From the NCBI RefSeq assembly GCF_004217615.1, contig NZ_SHLD01000001.1, positions 5,084,001 to 5,148,000 of the forward strand: 64,000 nt of DNA, in the 5' to 3' direction. The translations under genes and the position numbers were made by a program. Source of the stretch: Micromonospora kangleipakensis (lineage in GTDB: Bacteria; Actinomycetota; Actinomycetes; Mycobacteriales; Micromonosporaceae). This document shows, in pieces, positions 34,473 through 43,005 of this stretch. The notes under the pieces are model-generated. The model was not told the DNA's origin and ran no database searches. It saw only the letters and a program-made list of their open reading frames with translations. How positions within the stretch are numbered: the stretch's first letter is position 1; each line of letters opens with the position of its first letter.

Positions 34473-35368
34473 GACGCCTGCTCGCTCCGCTGGCGGCGGT
34501 CGTGGTGCTCGCCGCCGGCTGCGCCCCGGCCCGGACAGGCACCCTCGGGCCGGCCCCGGTCGGCGCGCCCACGACCGCCGGCGCCACCGCCACGCCGCGC
34601 GCCCCCGCACCGGCCACCACCACGCCGAGCCGTCGTCCCCCGCCGGCCTCCCCCACCACGACGGTCCCGGTGACGCCCGACGGACCGGACGGCGGGACGA
34701 TCACCGTGCAGCTCTGGTTCGTCCGGGACGGGAAGCTGGCGCCGACCCGGCGTACGCTCCCGGCCACCGTCGCCACGTCCCGGCTGGCGCTGACCGAACT
34801 GGCCGCCGGACCGTCCCGCGCCGAGGCGGCGGTCGGCCTGACCACCCGGGTGCCGGCCGGCGTCCAGGTGGTCCGCATCGCCGACGGGGTCGCCGCGCTG
34901 GCCCCGCCGGCCGGCTTCGACAGCGGCGGAACAGCGACGGCGCGGCTCCGCCGGGCCCAGGTGGTCTGGACACTGACCCAGTTCCCCACCGTGCGCCGGG
35001 TGGCGTTCACCCCGACCGACGGCGCGTCGACCGGCCGTGACGACTACGCCGACCTGCTGCCGGCGATCGTGGTGACCGGCCCGTCGATCGGCGAACGGGT
35101 CACCAGCCCGGTCACCGTGACCGGCAGCGCGGAGGTCTTCGAGGCGACGGTGAGCGTCCGGGTCCTGGCCGCGGACGGCCGGGAGGTCGGCACCTCGTTC
35201 ACCACGGCCGCCTGCGGCTCCGGCTGCCGGGGCGACTACCGGGCCACCGTCGGCTACCGGGTGGCCGTCACCGGTCCCGGCACCGTCGAGGTGTACGAGG
35301 TCTCCGCGCGCGACGGGAGCCGGATCAACGTGGTGTCGGTCCCGGTCGTCCTCGTCGCCGAGCGGTGA
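34469..35368 (+). CDS. Lipoprotein with GerMN and Gmad2-like domains
   Basis: 299 residues. Lipobox VVVLAAGC puts the lipidated Cys at about residue 18; a Thr/Pro-rich linker to about 70 follows. ITVQLWFVRDGKLAPTRRTL to VWTLTQFPTVRRVAFTPTD is a GerMN domain; VVTGPSIGERVTSPVTVTGS to NVVSVPVVLVAE is an Ig-like Gmad2 domain. The order response regulator-kinase-GerMN lipoprotein recalls mtrA-mtrB-lpqB, where the lipoprotein tunes the kinase, so a similar role is likely. GTG start overlaps the kinase stop. Confidence 0.85.
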   Translation: MRRLLAPLAAVVVLAAGCAPARTGTLGPAPVGAPTTAGATATPRAPAPATTTPSRRPPPASPTTTVPVTPDGPDGGTITVQLWFVRDGKLAPTRRTLPATVATSRLALTELAAGPSRAEAAVGLTTRVPAGVQVVRIADGVAALAPPAGFDSGGTATARLRRAQVVWTLTQFPTVRRVAFTPTDGASTGRDDYADLLPAIVVTGPSIGERVTSPVTVTGSAEVFEATVSVRVLAADGREVGTSFTTAACGSGCRGDYRATVGYRVAVTGPGTVEVYEVSARDGSRINVVSVPVVLVAER

Positions 35369-35384
35369 GAGTCGCGGGACGCCG

Positions 35385-36134
35385 TCACTGCCACCGGCCG
35401 GTGAGCAGCGGGGCGGCCGGCCGCTCCGCGCGTCCGATGCGCAGATCCTCGAAGATCGTGTTCCGGGCCGCCCGCTCGACCTCGGCGTCGAGGTCGATCC
35501 CGAGCTCCGCCGACGCGTCGTGGGCCGTCCCGATCAGCACCATCTCCACGCCCGCGTGGTCGAGGAACCGGGGCGGATCGAGAGGGACGAACCGGCGGGT
35601 GCCGAAGCGCTCCTGCAGGTTGGCGGGGAGTTTCGCCCGGCCGTGGCCGGGCAGACCGACCCCGGGCGGCGACGGGGCCTGCGGATTCTGCACCGTGACG
35701 ACGTAGCTCGCCTCCGGTTCGATCCGGAGCTCGTGTTGCGGCGGACCGGGACGGCGGGGCAGCTCGAGCTGGTACGCCAGATGGGTGTGCTCGTCGTGCC
35801 GGGTGATGCAGTACGCCCCCTCGGCCACCGGACGAGCCGGTGGCTGGAACCGCTCACCACGCGCCTTCGTCCCGTACAGGTGCCGCCTGAGCGCCTCGTA
35901 GAGCTCCTCCGGCCGGCTCACCACGGCGTCGACGAACGCCCAGAAACGGTCGTGCTCGTCGATCTCGGGCAGGCGCTTGCGGCCCGCGACGAGCAGCCGC
36001 AGACGCCGCCGCCCGTACCACGGATGCAGCACCACCAGCAGCCGCTGCACCTCGTCGAGCGATTCCACGTGCCGCTCGCCCACCCGCGGCCGGTAGAGGA
36101 AGTAGATGTCGCCGTCCTCCAGCACCTCGCTCAC
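35385..36134 (-). CDS. Hypothetical protein
   Basis: 249 residues, soluble. Notable stretches: GDIYFLYRPRVGERHVESLD, VQRLLVVLHPWYGRRRLRLL, AYCITRHDEHTHLAYQLELP, YVVTVQNPQAPSPPG and HAGVEMVLIGTAHDASAELG. It looks like a conserved actinobacterial and proteobacterial protein of unknown function. ATG start at MSEVLEDGDIY. Followed upstream by a short hypothetical gene on the same strand (15 bp gap). Confidence 0.75.
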   Translation of the reverse strand: MSEVLEDGDIYFLYRPRVGERHVESLDEVQRLLVVLHPWYGRRRLRLLVAGRKRLPEIDEHDRFWAFVDAVVSRPEELYEALRRHLYGTKARGERFQPPARPVAEGAYCITRHDEHTHLAYQLELPRRPGPPQHELRIEPEASYVVTVQNPQAPSPPGVGLPGHGRAKLPANLQERFGTRRFVPLDPPRFLDHAGVEMVLIGTAHDASAELGIDLDAEVERAARNTIFEDLRIGRAERPAAPLLTGRWQ

Positions 36135-36149
36135 GTCGCGGCCGCTCTC

Positions 36150-36365
36150 CTACCGCGTCCCGACGTCGGGCGCCTCGTAGATCCAGTCCGCCACGCCCTC
36201 CGGCGCGCGCTCCGCCCGCTGGTATTGGTAGATCTCCACGGCCTCGTGCGGTCCGTGGAGTTTCAGCTCGTACGACATCGGCGGGTCGTCCGCGTCGGGC
36301 ACGTCCCAGCCCACGGTCTGCCCGTCGTACGGTCCGCCACGCAGGCGCAGGTTCACCTCGGCCAC
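36150..36365 (-). CDS. Short hypothetical protein (GGPYDGQ motif)
   Basis: 71 residues: MAEVNLRLRGGPYDGQTVGW, then YELKLHGPHEAVEIYQYQRA. The RGGPYDGQ opening occurs in many small actinobacterial and phage-borne proteins of unknown role. It probably shares a transcript with the following 249-residue hypothetical gene. Confidence 0.65.
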   Translation of the reverse strand: MAEVNLRLRGGPYDGQTVGWDVPDADDPPMSYELKLHGPHEAVEIYQYQRAERAPEGVADWIYEAPDVGTR

Positions 36366-36500
36366 GCCCCGACGGTAGCGAAGTCCACGCCGGGTGGGTT
36401 CGGGAACGCGTTCCTCGCCCCGTTCGGTGAATCCTCGATGAACCCCTGCGGAACGAACTCGTTTCGGCTGACACTGCGACGTGGCTCATATTCCGGCGGC

Positions 36501-36573
36501 CAAACGAAGACCATCGACGCCGTCGCCGCCCGGGCCCGCGTCAGCAAGGCCACCATCTACCGGCACTGGCCCC
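36501..36573 (+). pseudogene. TetR-family HTH fragment abutting the DHA2 exporter
   Basis: The frame reads TIDAVAARARVSKATIYRHW followed by PHA, exactly the recognition-helix part of a TetR HTH. Both the first helix and the ligand domain are missing. The match ends at the start codon of the DHA2 transporter, which is in another frame. So a deletion has joined the start of a divergent or upstream tetR gene to the exporter. Confidence 0.65.
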
Positions 36574-38061
36574 ATGCCCGGAAACACCCTGACCGCGCCC
36601 GGCGCACCGGACGCTGTCGCGCCGGCGGCGCACCCGCGGCGCTGGCTGGTGCTCGCGGTCATCGCGATCTCCCAGCTGATGGTGGTGCTCGACGCCACCA
36701 TCGTGAACATCGCCCTGCCGCAGGCCCAGCTCAGCCTCGGCATCTCCGACGCCGACCGGCAGTGGGTGGTCACCGCCTACACCCTCACCTTCGGCGGCCT
36801 GCTCCTGCTCGGCGGCCGGATCGCCGACTACTGGGGCCGCAAGCGCACCTTCCTCGTCGGCATGGTCGGCTTCGCGCTCGCCTCCGCCATCGGCGGCCTC
36901 GCCACCACCGGCGGCCTGCTCTTCGCCGCCCGGGCCCTGCAGGGCGCCTTCGGCGCGCTGCTCGCCCCGGCCTCGCTGGCCCTGCTCACCGTGCTCTTCA
37001 CCGAGGCGAAGGAGCGGGCCAAGGCGTTCGCCGTCTACGGCGCCATCGCCGGCGGCGGCTCCGCCGTCGGCCTCGTCCTCGGCGGCGTCCTCACCGAGTA
37101 CGCCAACTGGCGCTGGTGCCTGCTGGTGAACATCCCGATCGCCGCCATCGCCCTGCTCGCCGCGATCCCGCTGGTCCCGGAGAGCCGCGCCCACGGCGAC
37201 ACCCGCTACGACATCCCCGGCGCCGTCGTCGTGACCGCCGGGCTGGTCTCCCTCGTGTACGGCTTCACCAAGGCCGCCGAGGACGGCTGGGACGCCGCCG
37301 CCACCATCGGGTTCATCGCCGCCGGGCTGGTGCTGCTCGCCGCGTTCGTGCTGATCGAGCTGCGCTCCAGCCACCCACTGCTGCCGCTGCGCATCCTGCT
37401 CGACCGCAACCGGGGCGGGGCGTACATCGCCTCCACCCTGATCGGCGCCGGGCTCTTCGGCGCGTTCCTCTTCCTCACCTTCTACTTCCAGGTGGTGCTG
37501 GGGTACACGCCGGTCGAGGCGGGCCTCGCCTCGCTGCCGGTCACCGCCGGCGTCCTCGTCGCCGCGGGCGTGGCCAGCCAGCTGCTGCCTCGCCTCGGCG
37601 CGAAGCCGCTGATGGTGGCCGGCGCGGTGCTCGCCGCCGCCGCGATGCTCTCGCTGACCCAGATCGACGTGGACACGTCCTTCGTCAGCCACCTGCTCCC
37701 CGCCCAGGTGATCCTCGGCATGGGCCTCGGCTTCACCTTCGTGCCGCTGTCCAGCCTCGCCCTGGTCGGGGTGCCCGAGCACGACGCGGGCGCCGCCAGC
37801 GCCACCCTCAACGCCACCCAGCAGGTCGGCGGATCGCTCGGCACCGCCCTGCTGAACACCATGTACACCAGCGCGGTCACCGCGTACCTGGTCGGCCGGG
37901 TCCCCGACCCGATGACCCAGGTGAAGGCGCTGGTGCACGGCTACACCGTGGCGTTCGCCTGGGGCGCCGGGCTGATCCTGCTCTCCGGGCTGGCCACCCT
38001 GCTGCTGATCAAGGTCCGCAAGGCGCACCTGGCCACGGCCAACGCCGTGCACATGGGCTGA
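36574..38061 (+). CDS. DHA2-family MFS exporter (14 helices)
   Basis: 495 residues with about 14 membrane helices. Helix 1 has QLMVVLDATIVNIALPQAQ, the EmrB/QacA signature; GGRIADYWGRKRTFLVG is the loop 2-3 motif and GPALGG-like GGGSAVGLVLGGVLTEY is motif C of antiporters. Multidrug or antibiotic export by proton exchange is expected. A TetR repressor is normal for such genes, and only its HTH fragment is left just upstream, so the exporter may be unregulated. The ATG lacks a clear ribosome-binding site. Confidence 0.9.
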   Translation: MPGNTLTAPGAPDAVAPAAHPRRWLVLAVIAISQLMVVLDATIVNIALPQAQLSLGISDADRQWVVTAYTLTFGGLLLLGGRIADYWGRKRTFLVGMVGFALASAIGGLATTGGLLFAARALQGAFGALLAPASLALLTVLFTEAKERAKAFAVYGAIAGGGSAVGLVLGGVLTEYANWRWCLLVNIPIAAIALLAAIPLVPESRAHGDTRYDIPGAVVVTAGLVSLVYGFTKAAEDGWDAAATIGFIAAGLVLLAAFVLIELRSSHPLLPLRILLDRNRGGAYIASTLIGAGLFGAFLFLTFYFQVVLGYTPVEAGLASLPVTAGVLVAAGVASQLLPRLGAKPLMVAGAVLAAAAMLSLTQIDVDTSFVSHLLPAQVILGMGLGFTFVPLSSLALVGVPEHDAGAASATLNATQQVGGSLGTALLNTMYTSAVTAYLVGRVPDPMTQVKALVHGYTVAFAWGAGLILLSGLATLLLIKVRKAHLATANAVHMG

Positions 38062-38229
38062 CGACGGCCGCGGGAGTGGCGTCGCCGGACCCGGGGTCGA
38101 ACCGGGCGGCCCGCCGTTTATGAGCAGCAGCTGGACCCGCGTCCTCAACGTGTCCCGGGTGAATGCCGGGCGACTCTCCCACTTCGTCCACCGCGCCATC
38201 CGCGTACCCGGGTGCGATTCGAATGCACA

Positions 38230-38242
38230 CTGAGCCTTTTTC
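38230..38242. repeat. Isolated arm of the dispersed hairpin repeat
   Basis: TGAGCCTTTTTCA is the same as the left arm of the hairpin at 41428-41474, with no matching right arm here. It marks the left edge of the region that carries the sigma operon and the IS element. Confidence 0.5.
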
Positions 38243-38341
38243 AACCTCCCACGTCACAAACAGCGCTCCCTGCCCTGCCGGCTACGGCGTGGCCGCCTCC
38301 CGCAGGCGTAGGTGTCAGGGCTCGGCTGCGAGCGCGTCCCG

Positions 38342-38399
38342 GCGCGGCTTGAGCCTGACGTCGACCCGAGAGAGGGTCAGATCCCGGCTCAAGCCGCGC
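38342..38399. repeat. Large inverted repeat
   Basis: GCGCGGCTTGAGCC and GGCTCAAGCCGCGC form a perfect 14-bp stem; inside it TGAC and GTCA could extend pairing. The 30-nt loop and intergenic place suggest a structured RNA, an attachment site or a mobile-element remnant. No family recognised. Confidence 0.5.
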
Positions 38400-38658
38400 A
38401 GGAGCCGAATCCACATGGGAGGCGCGCGACGGCGGGGTCGGCCAGGGTGAACGCGACCCGGGGTAACCGGTGCGCCCCGACCGAAGCGGATGGCGTTTGG
38501 TCTTCATCCCGCAAGGTGCCCTGTGCTTCTTCGCACACGCGACTCAGCTTTCGAATTGACCAAGAAAAGGAACCTGGAATGGAGGGTGGCAGCACCGGGG
38601 GCCACGTTGGTGCGCTCGCGCACGCCCTTGCGCCGCGCGTTGTCCCGTTGCGGGATCG

Positions 38659-39114
38659 TCAATCGGTCCGGGTGCGGAGGCTCCGCGCCAGGGTGGAGAT
38701 CATCACCGTCGCAGGGACGAGGTGTAGCCCGAGGAGGGCGGTGGTGGTGGCGGTGTTTGCCCCGGAGAGGAGGGGCGGGATCAACGAGATCGCGGTCAGC
38801 GACACTGCCGTCCACACGAATCGCTCGGCGGGGCGAGCGCTCCAACGAAGAAGAGCGACGGCAATGACGATGCCCACGACCGAGAAGAAGCCGGTCACCA
38901 CGGCGAACCCGGACAACGGGATCGTCTCGCCACCATCGGGGACCTCGAAGTCGACGCCAACGGCCTGGGCAAGCGCAGCGGCGAGGGTGGTGGCGACCAT
39001 CGCTGCGAGCGTGGCAATGAAGCCGGTGCCGGCGAGCCCGCGGAGTCGGCGGGTGTGGCTGGCCTGCCCCGATGCCGAACCGGCGACGACCCCGGTGTCG
39101 TTCATGCTGTTCAT
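38659..39114 (-). CDS. DUF6069-family membrane protein
   Basis: 151 residues with four predicted helices (about 27-49, 63-88, 97-118 and 121-142), the usual DUF6069 layout. The ATG overlaps the stop of the short gene before it (ATGA). It is the last gene of a sigma-factor operon. Function unknown. Confidence 0.75.
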   Translation of the reverse strand: MNSMNDTGVVAGSASGQASHTRRLRGLAGTGFIATLAAMVATTLAAALAQAVGVDFEVPDGGETIPLSGFAVVTGFFSVVGIVIAVALLRWSARPAERFVWTAVSLTAISLIPPLLSGANTATTTALLGLHLVPATVMISTLARSLRTRTD

Positions 39115-39407
39115 GTCGTTTCTCCATCATTCGGTAACGGGCGTACAGGGTGTGTTGACTGGCAGGTGACGGTCCTGGCCCTGGGCGTGACGACGCGCAC
39201 CCTCGCCGTGCGACGGCCGGGGTTGCGCAGAGCGCGGACGCCGGTGCCGCGGAGCCAGAACCCGGCGTCGCGTCCGAGGACCGGCCCGGGCTCGCCGTCG
39301 CGCAGCTCCAGCTGCACCCGCCCGCGGGTGACGACGCCGAACGCGTCGCGCCACTCCGCCGCGACCACCGCGACACGCGCGCCACCGCGCAGCGTGAGCG
39401 TCCACAC
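39111..39407 (-). CDS. Short hypothetical protein in the SigX5-type operon
   Basis: 98 residues from GTG: VWTLTLRGGARVAVVAAEWR, GRVQLELRDGEPGPVLGRDA. Beta-rich and soluble. It begins 6 bp after the sigma stop and its own stop overlaps the DUF6069 start, so it belongs to the operon. I do not recognise the family. Confidence 0.55.
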   Translation of the reverse strand: MWTLTLRGGARVAVVAAEWRDAFGVVTRGRVQLELRDGEPGPVLGRDAGFWLRGTGVRALRNPGRRTARVRVVTPRARTVTCQSTHPVRPLPNDGETT

Positions 39408-39412
39408 CGGGA

Positions 39413-40426
39413 CTACTCCGTGCCGTCCGCCGGCAGGCGCTCCGGCAGCCCGAGCCGCGGGAACTGGTCGTCGTGGAAAATGATGATCTCGGTGATCGCG
39501 CCGCCGGTGACGCGCAGGACGTCGATCGTCAGCGGCAGGTACGCCTCCTCCCGCTCCCGCCAGAGGTAGAAGGCGACGGCGGGCTGCCGGTTCACGGAAG
39601 TGAGGACGGCGCGCAGACCCTTCAGGCTCTCGAAGCCGTCCTCGACCCAGTCGTTCACCACCGCGTCGCGGCCGACGTACAGGCCCGGCGTGGGCGGCAT
39701 CGAGCAGCGCACGTCGTCCCGCAGCATCGAGGCGAGCGCCGGGATGTCCGTGGCCACGCTCGCCTCGGTGAAGCGGCGCACCAGCTCGCGCGTCCCGGCG
39801 TCCTCCTCGCCGCCGGTCCAGTCCTGCCGCTCGGCGGGCAGGTGCTCCCGCATGCCGGCGCGGGCCCGCTGCAGCGCGCTGTTCACGGAGTTGACGGAGT
39901 CCCCGAGGAGCTCCGCGACGTCCTTCGCCGGCCAGCCGAGCACGTCCCGCAGGATCAGCACGGCCCGCGGGCGCGGCGCGAGGTGCTGGACCGCGACCAG
40001 GTACGCCAGCTCGATCGTCTCCCGCGCGACGGCGACGGTCTCCGGCTCGTCCGCGTCGCCCGCGGGCAGCTCGTCGAGCAGCCGGTCCGGGTAGGGCTGC
40101 AGCCACAGCACCTCGCCGCCGGTCGCGGGCTCCGGGCGGCGCTTGGCGAGCAGGTCCAGGCAGGCGTTGGTGGCGATCCGGTACAGCCAGGCCCGGAACG
40201 TCGACCGCCCCTCGAAGGTCTCCCGCCGCCGCCAGGCACGCAGGAACGTCTCCTGTACGGCGTCCTCGGCGTCCTCGAACGACCCGAGCATCCGGTAGCA
40301 GTGCACGTGCAGCTCCCGCCGGTGCCGCTGCGCCAGCCCCGAGAACGCCGGCTCGTCGACCTCGCCCAGACCGCTCCCGCCCAGCCCGGCCACGCCCAGC
40401 TCCTCCAGCCGCGTGTCCGCACTCAT
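39413..40426 (-). CDS. ECF sigma factor with SnoaL-like C-terminal domain (SigX5/TIGR02960-like)
   Basis: 337 residues. Sigma region 2: HCYRMLGSFEDAEDAVQETF and AWLYRIATNACLDLLAKR; region 4: LPPRPRAVLILRDVLGW-like stretch and DSVNSVNSALQRARAGMREH. After residue 210 an NTF2/SnoaL fold follows (ELVRRFTEASVATDIPALAS, GAITEIIIFHDDQFPRLGLP), which in this group works as a built-in sensor in place of an anti-sigma factor. Start ATG with GGAAGGA about 8 nt upstream. Operon with a short protein and DUF6069. Confidence 0.9.
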   Translation of the reverse strand: MSADTRLEELGVAGLGGSGLGEVDEPAFSGLAQRHRRELHVHCYRMLGSFEDAEDAVQETFLRAWRRRETFEGRSTFRAWLYRIATNACLDLLAKRRPEPATGGEVLWLQPYPDRLLDELPAGDADEPETVAVARETIELAYLVAVQHLAPRPRAVLILRDVLGWPAKDVAELLGDSVNSVNSALQRARAGMREHLPAERQDWTGGEEDAGTRELVRRFTEASVATDIPALASMLRDDVRCSMPPTPGLYVGRDAVVNDWVEDGFESLKGLRAVLTSVNRQPAVAFYLWREREEAYLPLTIDVLRVTGGAITEIIIFHDDQFPRLGLPERLPADGTE

Positions 40427-40493
40427 CACGTCATCCTTCCGTCTCGTCGTGTCCCGTCGTAGGTGTGACGGGTGCGGGCGCGACAACTCATCA

Positions 40494-41330
40494 CTAGGGT
40501 CGGTCGGCATGGCCGAGCGCTTTTCCTCCCTGGTAGGTCGGGTTTTCGACGTGGTGGAGAACGAGGATGGCCTGCACCATTGCGGTCGTCCGGGAGGGGC
40601 TGCAGCGCAGCTTGGTCAGGATTCTCCAGGTCTTGAGGGTGGCGACGGCGCGTTCGCCGCGGCAGCGGCTCCGGGCGTGGGCCTTGTTCACGGCCTTCTG
40701 CCGGCGCGACAGCTTCGGCCGGTAGCGGTGCCGCTTGAACGGAGTACGCACGGAACCGCCGGCGCCTTGATACGCCTTGTCCGCGAAGGTCATCACGTCA
40801 GCGTTGGTCAACGCGGCGATGATGCCGTGGGTTCGCGCAGCAGTCAGGTCGTGTGCCGAGCCGGGAAGTGCCGCCGACGCCCAGACGAGGCGTCCGGCCG
40901 CATCCGCGATTACCTGCACGTTCATCCCGTGCCGTCGGTGCTTTCCGGAGTAGTACGGCTTCTGATCGTGCACGCGGTCGATCGGGATCAGCGTGCCGTC
41001 GAGGATGACGTAGGCCAGCAGCCGGATCCTGGTCATCGCCTGGTGCAGGTCGTTGGCGGTCGCGGCGAGCAAGGTGATCGCCTCGCGGATATAGCGCCAG
41101 GCGGTGGCAACCCCGACCTGGAATCCGGCGGCCAGGCGGGTGAGGGTGTCGCCGTTGCGCAGGTGGGCCAGGGCGAGCAGGGCCTGCCGGCCCGGGTCGA
41201 GTCGGCGCCAGCGGGATCGTCGCTGGTGGCGGTGGGTGCGGATCAGGTCGGCGAGGTGGTTCAGCGATCGGGTGGACAGCGGGATCGAGGCGGGGTAAGA
41301 CAGCAACGAGGCTCCCGGTAGGGGCATCTT
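40494..41330 (-). CDS. IS5-family transposase (DDE_Tnp_4)
   Basis: 278 residues from ATG (MPLPGASLLSYPASIPLSTR). An N-terminal HTH (DTLTRLAAGFQVGVATAWRY) precedes the DDE core: first Asp in AYVILDGTLIPID, second in VMTFADKAYQGAGGSVRTPF and the Glu in RCRGERAVATLKTWRI. All three catalytic residues are intact and no frameshift is seen, so it may be active. Codon use matches the host. Confidence 0.92.
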   Translation of the reverse strand, partial: KMPLPGASLLSYPASIPLSTRSLNHLADLIRTHRHQRRSRWRRLDPGRQALLALAHLRNGDTLTRLAAGFQVGVATAWRYIREAITLLAATANDLHQAMTRIRLLAYVILDGTLIPIDRVHDQKPYYSGKHRRHGMNVQVIADAAGRLVWASAALPGSAHDLTAARTHGIIAALTNADVMTFADKAYQGAGGSVRTPFKRHRYRPKLSRRQKAVNKAHARSRCRGERAVATLKTWRILTKLRCSPSRTTAMVQAILVLHHVENPTYQGGKALGHADRP

Positions 41331-41385
41331 CCTTGGTCGATTGCTTGTCTTACGGGAGCCTCGCCTGACCCGGCTACCGACCTTC
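40494..41385. mobile_element. IS5-family insertion sequence
   Basis: Carries the single transposase gene. The ends are not settled: GGTCGGT at 40498-40504 and ACCGACC at 41376-41382 are inverted and may be the tips of the terminal repeats, but the left one lies inside the transposase stop region. It lies just upstream of the SigX5-type gene and could affect its promoter. A related decayed copy end is found near 42.9 kb. Confidence 0.55.
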
Positions 41386-41427
41386 ACCACGCCACTGACC
41401 TGCACCATCAGGTTGGAAATGGCTTAC

Positions 41428-41474
41428 TGAGCCTTTTTCATCGTGACCAGCACCGCCACGATAAAAAAGGCTCA
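41428..41474. repeat. Complete hairpin repeat
   Basis: TGAGCCTTTTTCATCGTG and CACGATAAAAAAGGCTCA pair at 17 of 18 positions around an 11-nt loop. The T and A runs would act as a terminator on either strand. Single arms occur at 38230 and 43021, suggesting a small mobile element or the tip of one. Confidence 0.65.
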
Positions 41475-41583
41475 TCGATGCAAGCCGCAAAAAGGCAGCA
41501 TCTGGAGTCATTCGCCGCCGCGAATCTGCATCTATCGCCGGTACCGGCGCCCAGCTTCGCGCCGGACGCCGGTACCGGTCAGG

Positions 41584-42342
41584 TCAGGCCCGGCCGAGGT
41601 GGCGGGACAAGAACGTATCGTCCACCCCGACCCACCGGACGCTGCGGTGGTCGCCCGGGTTCGCGTGCAACGTCTTCTCGGCAGAGGCGAACGCGTCGAA
41701 CAACGCGAACCCGGACGAACGGTCGACGTGCTCGTCGTCCCACGGCAGCAGGAACTGGACCGGCACGGTGATCTGCCGCGCGGCCATGATCACCGGTTCG
41801 TCCACAAAGAACCCGCCGCCGAAGATCGCGGCGGTGATCCGGGGCTCGGCCGCGGTCAGCCGTACCCCGATCGACGTGCCCATCGAGATGCCCCCGCCGT
41901 AGCCGACCGGCGCGTCCGGGCCGATCTGCGGCAACGCCTGCAGGGCGTCCAGCGTCGCCTGCCATTCCGGTACGGCCCGTTCCGCGACCGAGGCCATGAA
42001 GCGGACGCTGGCCGCCGCGAACCGTGGGGTATCACCCGCCGTCATGGCTTGCCGGATCTCCGTACGGGCCTGCTCGTCCTCGTCCGTACGCGGGCGGTCG
42101 CCGTGTCCCGGTGCGTCGATCGCGACGACATTGAACCCCCAGGTGGCCGCGGTGTGCAGGGCGCGGGCCCGGAGCCCCGGCGCCTTCTTGTGCATGCCGC
42201 CGTTGTGCCCCACGAGCACGATCGGGGCATGATCGGCGCCGGATACGGGTGCCCAGAGCACACCCGGGATCTCGCCCACGAGGAAGTCGCGTTCGACGAC
42301 ACCGTCGGACGAGGTCTCAGCGGTGAAACGTACAGAATGCAT
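41584..42342 (-). CDS. Alpha/beta hydrolase (dienelactone hydrolase-like)
   Basis: 252 residues. HNGGMHK near the oxyanion region, nucleophile elbow GYGGGISMGTSIGVRL (Ser in GISMG), Asp in LLPWDDEHVDRSSGF and a His in the C-terminal HANPGDHRSVRW. The arrangement fits esterase or dienelactone hydrolase-like proteins of unknown substrate. ATG start at MHSVRFTAETS; no strong ribosome-binding site. It sits alone between IS pieces. Confidence 0.82.
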   Translation of the reverse strand: MHSVRFTAETSSDGVVERDFLVGEIPGVLWAPVSGADHAPIVLVGHNGGMHKKAPGLRARALHTAATWGFNVVAIDAPGHGDRPRTDEDEQARTEIRQAMTAGDTPRFAAASVRFMASVAERAVPEWQATLDALQALPQIGPDAPVGYGGGISMGTSIGVRLTAAEPRITAAIFGGGFFVDEPVIMAARQITVPVQFLLPWDDEHVDRSSGFALFDAFASAEKTLHANPGDHRSVRWVGVDDTFLSRHLGRA

Positions 42343-42856
42343 GGTTTGGTGCCTTTCGGGAGTGCCATCCTGATGGGCGCTCCCGGCGACGGATACGTCA
42401 GTCGCCCGTCCGTGACGGGAGGGAGCACCACGTGCGAACTGCGTTCACGGGTCTCACCTCCTCGGCCTGGTCACGGATCTGGGGGCACGCTATCAACCCG
42501 GCCGCACTGCCAGCCAGTCAATTACCCGTCGGCCACGCGTTCACGGTCCGGCTCGATCCGGAGAGCCGTCCCGAGGTCGTTCGCTAGACGGCGGCCCGGC
42601 GGGCAGGAAAGCCGTGGGAGGTTCGGTCTTGTTGATCCGGAAGAGCGTGATCGGCTTCCGTTGCCTGGGCCCGTGGACCAGGGAGGCAAGCACGGCCAAC
42701 ACCCCGCCCGCGATCTGGCCGGCCGGCGTCGGTGCGGCCGACGCCGCACCCGAGGCGATGCTCAGGACCTGGCGGGCGGACCCGGTGACGCGACGGCGCA
42801 GTTGTGTGGCGTGATGCTGGAGATCCTCCGCCAACAGCTCGACGAACAGAGCCTCG
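42343..42856. other. Stretch without a recognised gene
   Basis: Upstream region of the hydrolase gene. A minus-strand frame from 42541 continues out of the transposase remnant (QLRRRVTGSARQVLSIASGA...), with moderate protein character but no family; it is probably flanking DNA read through from the IS remnant. Confidence 0.4.
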
Positions 42857-42980
42857 CCGGCGAGGTGGTTCAGGCTCCGGCTGGACAGCGGGATGGCGGC
42901 GGGGTAAGACAGCACAGCGGGGCTCCCGGTTGGGGCATCGGATCTTGGTCGACCGCTGTCTTACCGGAAGCCTCGTCTCA
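42857..42980 (-). mobile_element. Decayed end of an IS5-family element
   Basis: The frame MLSYPAAIPLSSRSLNHLAG matches the start of the intact transposase (LLSYPASIPLSTRSLNHLAD), and the next about 60 bp match its upstream end with substitutions. The rest of the element is gone. The divergence shows that it is a relative, not a recent copy. Confidence 0.75.
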
Positions 42981-43005
42981 TGTAGACACCGGGGCCCGCA
43001 CCTAC

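Larger units (their letters stand above)
38062..38658. other. Non-coding stretch with repeats
   Basis: No gene recognised. It holds one arm of a dispersed repeat (38230-38242) and a large inverted repeat (38342-38399). An AT-rich spot, TTGACCAAGAAAAGGAACC at 38558-38576, looks like a ribosome-binding region before an ATG at 38580, but the frame that follows is not protein-like, so it may be the 5' end of a lost gene. Confidence 0.45.

Noticed and set aside
35520..38123. Very long plus-strand frame (867 codons) over the hypothetical gene and exporter
   Set aside because: It is antisense or out of frame to real genes, Arg/Pro/His-rich, and only its short TetR-like part around 36.5 kb is protein-like.
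36541..38244. 567-codon minus-strand frame opposite the DHA2 exporter
   Set aside because: Gly/Glu/Asp/Gln-rich shadow of membrane-helix codons.
38580..39169. Plus-strand frame starting MEGGSTGG after an AAGGAA
   Set aside because: A plausible start signal, but the frame runs antisense through the DUF6069 gene and loses protein character; at most a lost gene's 5' end.
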